Assembly (NCBI GenBank): GCA_039105265.1
Contig: JAPFFF010000019.1
Coordinates: forward strand, 2,698,501-2,762,500
DNA from: Tritrichomonas musculus
Lineage: Eukaryota > Parabasalia > Tritrichomonadida > Tritrichomonadidae
Reading direction: 5' to 3'
DNA: 64,000 nt
Under the pieces are notes generated by a model. That model ran no database searches. It saw only the letters and a program-made list of their open reading frames with translations, and was not told the DNA's origin. A program made the translations under genes and the position numbers. Of this stretch, positions 44,351 through 51,447 are shown piece after piece (position 1 is the first letter of the stretch; each line of letters starts with the position of its first letter).

Positions 44351-44581
44351 TTACTCTTTATTGGTTAATCTATCAAATTCTTTTTCGAGTTTGTGAACTT
44401 TCTCTTTTAAAGATTCAATATCTTCAATTAACGATTCTCTTACTGCTAATCCATTTGAGCCAAGCATACCTGATTTTACGTTATTGAGATGCTGTTTATA
44501 GTCGTAGCATTTCTCTTTTAGCGCTCGTTTGATTCTTTTAAGTTCAGGAATTTCCCTCTTATAATCACTTAATTCAGTCAT
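44351..44581 (-). CDS. Small coiled-coil protein with a GMLGS motif (Z copy)
   Basis: 76 residues with 'GMLGSNGLAVRESLIEDI' unchanged from W, flanked by charged heptads. Head to head with the 'SLNH' gene across 16 bp. Confidence 0.75.
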   Translation of the reverse strand: MTELSDYKREIPELKRIKRALKEKCYDYKQHLNNVKSGMLGSNGLAVRESLIEDIESLKEKVHKLEKEFDRLTNKE

Positions 44582-44597
44582 TTATTTCAATACAAAA

Positions 44598-44831
44598 ATG
44601 TCTTTTCAACAGAGACGCACGATAAGAGATGATAAAAGAATGAATTTCTACGATAGACTTCAATTGGAAATGCAAAAAGAGCGTACCAGAATCAATTCTG
44701 CACCTATAATCAAGAAGAGAGATTTGAAGGGAACTATAAACCATGAAAAACCTCCAATAACTACAAAAAAACTCAACTATCATACATATTCTTTAAACCA
44801 TTCAGTGGTCCCAATTAATAGGAAGATTTAA
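44598..44831 (+). CDS. Small conserved 'SLNH' protein (Z copy)
   Basis: 77 residues: 'NFYDRLQLEMQKERTRINSAP' pattern in the first half and 'SLNHSVVP' at the end. It converges with the coiled-coil gene, stop codons one base apart. Confidence 0.72.
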   Translation: MSFQQRRTIRDDKRMNFYDRLQLEMQKERTRINSAPIIKKRDLKGTINHEKPPITTKKLNYHTYSLNHSVVPINRKI

Positions 44832-44832
44832 G

Positions 44833-45279
44833 CTACATATTATTCATAGTATTAATATATTTAGCTATCTGATTCACAGTTGATGTTAGTTCTATTATTT
44901 TTTTCTCTGATTGCTCAATACGATTCACTAGAAGCTCATTCGCATGAATGCGCGATATCATCTGCTTAATCTCACCCTTCACACTTTCAATATCAGCTCT
45001 GATAACATCTTGTTCTAACTCTTTTAGGTCTTCCTTTTTAAACACTTTTTTTAGAAATATATCACCCCCAACTCTCTTATTTCCTTCTTTCGAACAATTC
45101 TTTTTTGTTATTCTATATTCAACACCATCGGGTGTAATAATCTTATATACTTTATTGAGGTACTGTGTGGTGCGTCCATTCATCTCGTCCTTGTGCTTCT
45201 GGTAGAACAAATTAAATTCTTCGATGGATTTGAAGTTTTTTGTTTCTTCAGTTATTTCGTTAATTACTTCCAATTCCAT
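44833..45279 (-). CDS. Capsid-module coiled-coil protein (Z copy)
   Basis: 148 residues. The basic domain 'TTQYLNKVYKIIT' and 'YRITKKNC' is conserved; the C-terminal half has Ile/Leu heptads. Starts 26 bp before the end of the amphipathic-peptide gene, in the same direction. Confidence 0.75.
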   Translation of the reverse strand: MELEVINEITEETKNFKSIEEFNLFYQKHKDEMNGRTTQYLNKVYKIITPDGVEYRITKKNCSKEGNKRVGGDIFLKKVFKKEDLKELEQDVIRADIESVKGEIKQMISRIHANELLVNRIEQSEKKIIELTSTVNQIAKYINTMNNM

Positions 45280-45305
45280 TTATTTTCAAAAAAATTATTT
45301 TGTTT

Positions 45306-45560
45306 TTATTCTACTTCATTTATCAAGCTCTTACCAATTCTCATTCCTCTATCGACAACATTCAACCCTGTGTCAATTGCTCTTATAGTGTCTCCAATAA
45401 GAGGTATATCACCTAAAACAGGCTTTACCGCACTGGTAACTCTTTTACCAATTTCAACAACTTTAGGAAGCGCTTTACCGACTTTAGTTGCAACATTCTT
45501 AATTGTATTGCCAACTGATTTAAAAGCATTTTTCATTTTCTTGAAGATTCCGATACCCAT
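45306..45560 (-). CDS. Magainin-like amphipathic peptide protein (Z copy)
   Basis: 84 residues: 'MGIGIFKKMKNAFKSVGN' followed by a Lys/Val-rich amphipathic stretch and 'LGDIPLIGDTIRAIDTG'. Divergent from the capsid gene across 51 bp. Confidence 0.8.
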   Translation of the reverse strand: MGIGIFKKMKNAFKSVGNTIKNVATKVGKALPKVVEIGKRVTSAVKPVLGDIPLIGDTIRAIDTGLNVVDRGMRIGKSLINEVE

Positions 45561-45611
45561 TGTTTTTATAATGAAAAAAGTCCTGTAATAAGTACTTTTT
45601 TTGTATCATAA

Positions 45612-47654
45612 ATGTTGTATCGCAACGAAAGAGCACATAATTACAAAATCGAAGCTGGGAATGTACTTGACACTTTTAATAAGATGCGTGAAATGATTAA
45701 CACTAATGATGGTACACGCTCATTTTCATTCAGAACAGTTGATTGTCATGACCAACCTGCACCATTTCATCAAGGACAGTATTCCCAAATCAGTTTAACA
45801 CATCCTGACCACTTCATTAGTGATGTTGATAAAGGATTCCTCACCTTTCACATCAAACTAGATTTACAACTCAATACTGATTTAGCAAAATTACAACAAA
45901 TTGATGACCCAAATAACTTCTACAAATTATTTGTCGGGCTCAAATCTTCTAATCAATTGTTTGACCGTTTGGAGATTCTCCATAATAATGTAAACGTTGG
46001 ATATCAGCAAAATGAATGCATTCGTGAAGGGTTTTTGTATTCCACTGTTAAACCAGAGACTGAGAAGAAACGTAGGCGTTTTGTACATTCACTTTGGGAA
46101 AACGTTTCAAATTATTCACAAACTGTTGCTGGTGCTTATGTTAACCTCAATTCATTCAAATCTAATGGTAAATCCCAAGTTGAATTTGATTTGAACGTTC
46201 CATTTGATGATTTACTTGCATTACAAGCATTCGATTTATTCCCTAATGGTATCATAGGTGATTTATCAATTCGTTTCCAAGTATCACCCGCAGGATTAGT
46301 TTGGGCTGCTATAGACCCTTATACTGTTGCTGAAACAAAAGCTTATCTAGAAGATAATGATAGTATCTCATCTGCAGAATTAGAAAGATTGAAAGAAATA
46401 AAGGCCCGCGGCCACTTGAAACATCAATTTACACAAATTGGTAATGAAGCTATAATTCCAGGTCCTGGTGCTCCATCTCCAGACCCATCTCCAACACCAG
46501 ACCCATCACCATCTCCAACACCTGACCCATCACCGTCTCCATCTCCTGAACCAACCCCAACACCTATCAAGTATAAGATTCAATATCGAATTGGTGAACA
46601 ATGGGATAATGATGATGGAAGTACTGGTTACACTGATATTCTTACAGATTTGGAATTCAATTTCAGTTACACAAAGGAAGAATTTGAAGAATTTGGATTA
46701 CAACCAGGTGCAACTGATGAAGAAATTTGTGTTCATAATCCTGCTGTAACATTACCACCATTAAATCATGCTGACAAAAATGGAAGATATTATGCTTGGC
46801 AAATTGTTAAAACACCAATTGTTTCTGCTAAACAGACTCTTCAAGCAATTCATGATGCTAAATCACAACTTCACAACGAAACATATTCATCACAGAAAGC
46901 TACATTAACTGTAAACAGAATGACAATCACATTATGTAAATCAAATATGCAAGGATATGGTGTCTGTGAATCTACTCGCAGAGGTATTGAAAATATTCTT
47001 CGTGAAGGAATTATAATCCCATCCCAAAAAGTTGATTACCATTCATTCCCAATTGCTCCTGCAGCAAATGGTATTAAATCTACTTTGAATATCCCATTAA
47101 TTAATGTTACTACAATGTCAATTATGTTTCCAAAGCATCATAATGACCTCACTGTTTTCGAAAATCCAGTATATCAAAATTGTTATCTCAATATTGGAGG
47201 TAAGAACTTCCCAGATGAAAATGTTAGCACAATTGGTGCAAGATTCTTTGAAAATCAATTAACTGCTGGAGACCTTGACGGAATCACATTACAATGCACA
47301 AAAGAATTTGAAGATAGTATGACAATGCCAAAGAATGACGCAAATGGAGTTCGCTATAGAAATACTTTAAGTGATGCTTCTAGCTTTGTTTTCAATATTC
47401 AAACAGAACGTGCTTCAGCAGGATATTGCTACGATGGATTGGATGGTGGATTTGGAAATATCCAAGTTCAGGTTAATGGTCAACCAATATATACAGGTCC
47501 AAATGATACTTACTATAATGTTAACGAAGAAGGTACAGTGCATCCACCTCCAACTCAATTATGGCTCACAAGAGATACATACTTTAAACTTAGTTTGAAT
47601 GGATTAGAATATGTTGATGATGAAACGCCAGCTGGCAGTCAAGTTAATGAGTAA
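45612..47654 (+). CDS. Major capsid protein, double jelly-roll type (Z copy)
   Basis: 680 residues. Conserved N-terminal block to about residue 285. Then a long linker of PSP/TPDPSP units (about 286-325) and a variable segment (to about 430). The second conserved block begins 'ATLTVNRMTITLCKSNMQG' and ends 'DDETPAGSQVNE'. The linker is longer than in V and W, and absent in H. Position between amphipathic peptide and KilA-N genes. Confidence 0.92.
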   Translation: MLYRNERAHNYKIEAGNVLDTFNKMREMINTNDGTRSFSFRTVDCHDQPAPFHQGQYSQISLTHPDHFISDVDKGFLTFHIKLDLQLNTDLAKLQQIDDPNNFYKLFVGLKSSNQLFDRLEILHNNVNVGYQQNECIREGFLYSTVKPETEKKRRRFVHSLWENVSNYSQTVAGAYVNLNSFKSNGKSQVEFDLNVPFDDLLALQAFDLFPNGIIGDLSIRFQVSPAGLVWAAIDPYTVAETKAYLEDNDSISSAELERLKEIKARGHLKHQFTQIGNEAIIPGPGAPSPDPSPTPDPSPSPTPDPSPSPSPEPTPTPIKYKIQYRIGEQWDNDDGSTGYTDILTDLEFNFSYTKEEFEEFGLQPGATDEEICVHNPAVTLPPLNHADKNGRYYAWQIVKTPIVSAKQTLQAIHDAKSQLHNETYSSQKATLTVNRMTITLCKSNMQGYGVCESTRRGIENILREGIIIPSQKVDYHSFPIAPAANGIKSTLNIPLINVTTMSIMFPKHHNDLTVFENPVYQNCYLNIGGKNFPDENVSTIGARFFENQLTAGDLDGITLQCTKEFEDSMTMPKNDANGVRYRNTLSDASSFVFNIQTERASAGYCYDGLDGGFGNIQVQVNGQPIYTGPNDTYYNVNEEGTVHPPPTQLWLTRDTYFKLSLNGLEYVDDETPAGSQVNE

Positions 47655-47729
47655 ATTGATTTGAGAAAACCGGTAGCCAACAGCAAAATTGCTGTCCCCA
47701 CATTTTTTTGCAAATCTATTTTTAAAATA

Positions 47730-47739
47730 ATTTTTTATC
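47730..47739 (+). promoter_or_regulatory. ATTTTTTATC upstream motif of the Z KilA-N gene
   Basis: ATTTTTTATC ending 10 bp before the ATG at 47750. Just upstream, at about 47683-47698, lies the palindrome CAGCAAAATTGCTG already met in Y and S. Confidence 0.58.
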
Positions 47740-47749
47740 TCCAGAACAA

Positions 47750-48508
47750 ATGGCTTCGATAAACGTAGAACGAATTAATGATGACTACGAATTTATTCAA
47801 TATAATACACATTTACGCATCATACATTCAATCAAAGATGAAATGTACCAAATGCAAAGTATAATAACTGCATGTAAATCCAACAAACAAGCTTATCATT
47901 GGTTTGAAAATCAGACAACAAAAGAGTTATTACAAGAATTTGAGTCTCAAAAATCGACCCTCGGAATTCCGAGGTTAGAAAAATCTTATGAAAAACGTGA
48001 TGATGTTCCTATTAATTTGAGAGGTTATTATGTTCACCGATTACTTGTCAATTATATTGCAATGTGGGCGTCACCAACCTATGCAATCTATATCGCCAAA
48101 CTTTTAGACTCCCAATTTGAACGTGAACGCAAACAACATCAGCAACAAATTGATGAACTCAAACCACGTGCAGTTCCAGAAAATCACAAGAATGATTACC
48201 GTTATTTGATTTACAAAGAGGATATTAATAAAGAAGGTTTCATTAGGCTTCATTTGTGTCGTCGTCATAAGAGTACTTGGAGAAAAGTTGTTAACCATTA
48301 TAATAATGAAAACGAAAGATTTTACTTCAAAGATGACCTTCCTATTAGTATGACACCAAATTTAAACATCAAGAACATTATAAAAGCATCATTTGGAACA
48401 GATGATTATAAGGTTTCCAATAGTGGTAACTGTGTTGATATCAAAATAGAGCATCTCAATAAGCTCCATACATTAATTGAAGAATACTTTAATAGTATGA
48501 GCCAATAA
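47750..48508 (+). CDS. KilA-N domain protein (Z copy)
   Basis: 252 residues. KilA-N signature 'GYYVHRLLVNYIAMWASPTY' (about residues 90-110); helical linker 'SQFERERKQHQQQI'; C-terminal domain 'YRYLIYKEDINKEGFIRLHL'. In the loop before the signature, where X and Y carry other palindromes, it has CCTCGGAATTCCGAGG (47957-47972) in frame. Confidence 0.85.
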   Translation: MASINVERINDDYEFIQYNTHLRIIHSIKDEMYQMQSIITACKSNKQAYHWFENQTTKELLQEFESQKSTLGIPRLEKSYEKRDDVPINLRGYYVHRLLVNYIAMWASPTYAIYIAKLLDSQFERERKQHQQQIDELKPRAVPENHKNDYRYLIYKEDINKEGFIRLHLCRRHKSTWRKVVNHYNNENERFYFKDDLPISMTPNLNIKNIIKASFGTDDYKVSNSGNCVDIKIEHLNKLHTLIEEYFNSMSQ

Positions 48509-48510
48509 AA

Positions 48511-48604
48511 TCGACGGTCGGAATTCCGGGGGCATTGCCCCAGTCAACAAAGTTGCCGACCCTCACCAAATCTTATGAAAAACGTGATGATTTACCTGTA
48601 ATTG
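48511..48604 (+). repeat. Hairpin cluster and partial KilA-N duplication
   Basis: Directly after the KilA-N stop come CGGAATTCCG, GGGGCattGCCCC and CAACaaaGTTG, held within outer arms GGTCGG / CCGACC. They are followed by a 35-bp copy of the KilA-N coding segment (AAATCTTATGAAAAACG...) that lies next to the cassette inside the gene at about 47981. So the cassette and its coding flank were duplicated together downstream. Confidence 0.8.
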
Positions 48605-48641
48605 ATATTTTTTTGTATATCAATACTTTTTTTGGAAAAAA

Positions 48642-49997
48642 ATGACTAAATCAGTAAGAATCTACGATAAAGAATACAACTCCTTACTCAATTATCCTTT
48701 CAAATCCAAGTATAAATACATTGATAATTACATACAACCTTTCTTTAAAAGTAATATCAAAACAGAACCATTTATTCCTGACTTCAAGTTGAAATCATGC
48801 AAAGAATTATCAAAACCAAATTTCTCTAATGAACCAGGTTGTTGGGAAGCAGATTTGATGTTTAGCAAATACTATACTAGAGATTTGACAAAAGAAAATA
48901 AAATATATTTGGTTCTCATCAATACAAATACAAGATACCTAATCGTTGAACCTGTAAAGGATAAAGGAAATATATGGTTTTCCCTTGAACGAATTATAAT
49001 AAGATATCCACAATTTCTATTCAAAACTATCAAATGTGATGGAGAACCTGGATTAAAAGAGATGAAAGATAATAGTGTTGTCATTTGGTTTTCAACCGGA
49101 GAAACTACTTTAATATTTGACTTGAAAGCTGTAATTAAAGAAGCAAGGATAAAAGAGTTTGATAAAATATTAAGGAAAATCCTCGTGAACCACAAACTGG
49201 AAACTCTTAAAAAACTGCTTAAAAAAAGCGACTATTATAAACCTCGTTTCCAAAGGCTACTCAATTTACAATTTGAAGACATCCAGTTTTGGGAAAATAC
49301 AATAGATTCAATCACTGATTTCTATCCTATAAGATTCATTATTAATGATTCTCCATATGCGTTAGCTCACAAAAATGTTGATTCTGTTATAAGAACTCTG
49401 AGAAATGCTTTTGGGTTAGATGAGCGAAGATTAAGTGATTATAATTTGATGAGACAAATGGTTGATTACTATAATAACACCCCTCATAGTTCTCTTCGAT
49501 TTAAGAATTTTGATTATGACCCATCAGATTTTTATGACAAGAATCTTGTAAAACCAACGAAGTACATATATTATACCCCAGCTCAAATGCAAAACGATAC
49601 TGATTTGGAGTGGAGATATATCAGGAAAATGCAAATGAAATTGCGGGAAATCAATGATAAACAACGTTTTAAGGGGTTGTTATCTTATAATAGAGGTAAT
49701 ATTATATTAGTTCATCTCGATAAAAGCAAAACGCAAAAAAAGCATGAGAAGCGTAGAAGAGTATTTAATGAAATTGCTGAGTTTCTAGAGTATCGTAATG
49801 GAAATGTAATCTGCAAGTTATTAAAACCATATCAGACTGTTAAAAAAGATGAACCACAAGAAAAGCATCATAAAGGTAGGAAACGTATGACTGATGCTGA
49901 AAAAGCTATTATTGAAGTACCTATTATATATACGAAATTCATATGTAATTCATTTGGAGACTTAAATGAAGATTACATTAAGTATTTTAACATTTAG
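48642..49997 (+). CDS. Retroviral-type integrase (Z copy)
   Basis: 451 residues, rve-superfamily. 'GCWEADLMFSKYYT' (about residue 68), 'TIKCDGEPGLKEM' (about 130), helix 'AHKNVDSVIRTLRNAFGLD', then 'YYNNTPHSSLRF', 'YYTPAQMQNDTDLEWRYIR' and a C-terminal basic SH3-like tail 'KKHEKRRRVFNEIAEFLEY'. Between the second and third blocks it has about 80 more residues than the W integrase ('ILRKILVNHKLETLKKLLKK'). It would catalyse joining of Z ends to a 6-bp staggered target. Confidence 0.9.
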   Translation: MTKSVRIYDKEYNSLLNYPFKSKYKYIDNYIQPFFKSNIKTEPFIPDFKLKSCKELSKPNFSNEPGCWEADLMFSKYYTRDLTKENKIYLVLINTNTRYLIVEPVKDKGNIWFSLERIIIRYPQFLFKTIKCDGEPGLKEMKDNSVVIWFSTGETTLIFDLKAVIKEARIKEFDKILRKILVNHKLETLKKLLKKSDYYKPRFQRLLNLQFEDIQFWENTIDSITDFYPIRFIINDSPYALAHKNVDSVIRTLRNAFGLDERRLSDYNLMRQMVDYYNNTPHSSLRFKNFDYDPSDFYDKNLVKPTKYIYYTPAQMQNDTDLEWRYIRKMQMKLREINDKQRFKGLLSYNRGNIILVHLDKSKTQKKHEKRRRVFNEIAEFLEYRNGNVICKLLKPYQTVKKDEPQEKHHKGRKRMTDAEKAIIEVPIIYTKFICNSFGDLNEDYIKYFNI

Positions 49998-50002
49998 TTT
50001 CT

Positions 50003-50395
50003 ATGAAAAAAATGCTTATGAATAATATCAAGAATGTTGCAACAAACAATGTAAAACAGCCCATAACAAAACGTTATTTCCACACTCAATCAACAGAATT
50101 TACGTTGCCACTTGAATTTGTATCAAGCAGAAACAAGAAATATATTGTAATTCAATATGTTGGAGCAATTGTAAAAGACTTTTTAGTTGGTGATTTAATG
50201 GTGCATTCAGATATAGTTCAATTAGATGCATATTGTGATTCATTCATTATGTTAGCTAATAAGCGTCAAACCAAATATCGAAAATACGAATTCTTCAGTA
50301 GCAATAAGAGAGATTACAAGATATGGTTCACCGATTTGTATGGCAATTCAATCATACCATCAGCATTTATCATGAGCTGCCTTCTTATTTATTAA
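50003..50395 (+). CDS. 130-residue protein of Z, unrecognised
   Basis: Starts 5 bp after the integrase stop. Basic N terminus, then a beta-rich core ('YIVIQYVGAIVKDFLVGDL') and a hydrophobic C terminus ('IIPSAFIMSCLLIY'). A small virion protein is possible from position; no family recognised. Confidence 0.6.
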   Translation: MKKMLMNNIKNVATNNVKQPITKRYFHTQSTEFTLPLEFVSSRNKKYIVIQYVGAIVKDFLVGDLMVHSDIVQLDAYCDSFIMLANKRQTKYRKYEFFSSNKRDYKIWFTDLYGNSIIPSAFIMSCLLIY

Positions 50396-50419
50396 GCTAC
50401 AGCTTTTTTCGAAGGAAAA

Positions 50420-51415
50420 ATGAATAACAGCAACCAAAAATCGGTATTCACAGCACTGCAAGAACTTAATTTGCAAGATCCAAATTGTATCAATATTAAT
50501 AAGGACCATCAACTGTTTTCATATATCTCTGAAAGAAATAGGAGAGTCTTATTGTATTTAAGTAGTAATTACCATGAATTATTTGTACTTATTAATGGTA
50601 GTGAAGTAACGTTGAATTTACCTAAAAAAGTGGATTTCAAAGATGAGAGAAATATAAATAATACAAACGATCCTAGTCTATTACGTTTATTCACAATAAC
50701 TGTGGACCTTTTTTCTAATTTTGGTAATACAGATATCCAATTTGTTGAAAAATCATTTCCTGACCTAAATAAAACATATATACTATTGATTGGAGACTAT
50801 GATTATAGATATGATGTAAAAGAAACAAATAATTTCTGTTATCAACTATCTTCGAGCGTAGACGTTGATTGCACAGTTAAGCCAGTACCAATAATTATCT
50901 TTCTCTGTTTCGAAAAAGAAACATTCATGAGCCAATGGCAGAAAGTTCGATTGCGAAATAAAAATGAAGATGCTGATATTAAAGGTTTCAAATATGAATT
51001 TCAGGATTGGAAATACCATTTTCCAGTATTCAATGTATTCAAATCAAATATCACAAGCCCCATCTTAAAAGTAAATACAAATAATTCACATCCTAGAGAG
51101 CCTTCCTTATTTAGTGGATATGACCCAAAAGTAAATATTGAATATAATAATGAAAAACTTGATATACCCGATGAAATACGCCCAAAGAAGGTATTACCAT
51201 CACCAATAACTGAATTCAAATATTTTTACCAAGAACCTGAAAAATCTAGTATAGCTCGTGATACATCTAAGAATCAAAAGGTTGCAAGTCCAACAGAAGC
51301 TAAAAATGATTTCTTGTCGCAAGCGAAGCTTGGGCCTGCTATGCAGTCACAGGTAAATCCAGGAACAAATAAGGCGCATACAACAACATTCAAATTACCA
51401 GGTTCAAAAAAATAA
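50420..51415 (+). CDS. 331-residue protein of Z, unrecognised
   Basis: Residues 30-235 appear beta-rich with aromatic strands ('RVLLYLSSNYHELFVLIN', 'TYILLIGDYDYRYDV'), then a Pro/Lys-rich tail. By size and place it could be the penton-like single-jelly-roll protein, which is otherwise missing from my assignments; this is a guess. Near its C terminus 'SQAKLGPAMQSQ' is encoded by the paired hairpin CAAGCgaaGCTTG / CTGCtatGCAG. Confidence 0.6.
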   Translation: MNNSNQKSVFTALQELNLQDPNCININKDHQLFSYISERNRRVLLYLSSNYHELFVLINGSEVTLNLPKKVDFKDERNINNTNDPSLLRLFTITVDLFSNFGNTDIQFVEKSFPDLNKTYILLIGDYDYRYDVKETNNFCYQLSSSVDVDCTVKPVPIIIFLCFEKETFMSQWQKVRLRNKNEDADIKGFKYEFQDWKYHFPVFNVFKSNITSPILKVNTNNSHPREPSLFSGYDPKVNIEYNNEKLDIPDEIRPKKVLPSPITEFKYFYQEPEKSSIARDTSKNQKVASPTEAKNDFLSQAKLGPAMQSQVNPGTNKAHTTTFKLPGSKK

Positions 51416-51447
51416 TTAGCAAGGATATAAAGTAGGTAGTAATTTTT

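Noticed and set aside
10999-49997. Retrotransposon reading of the integrases
   Set aside because: No reverse transcriptase, protease or LTRs accompany them; they sit in Polinton gene sets with polymerase B and capsid genes.
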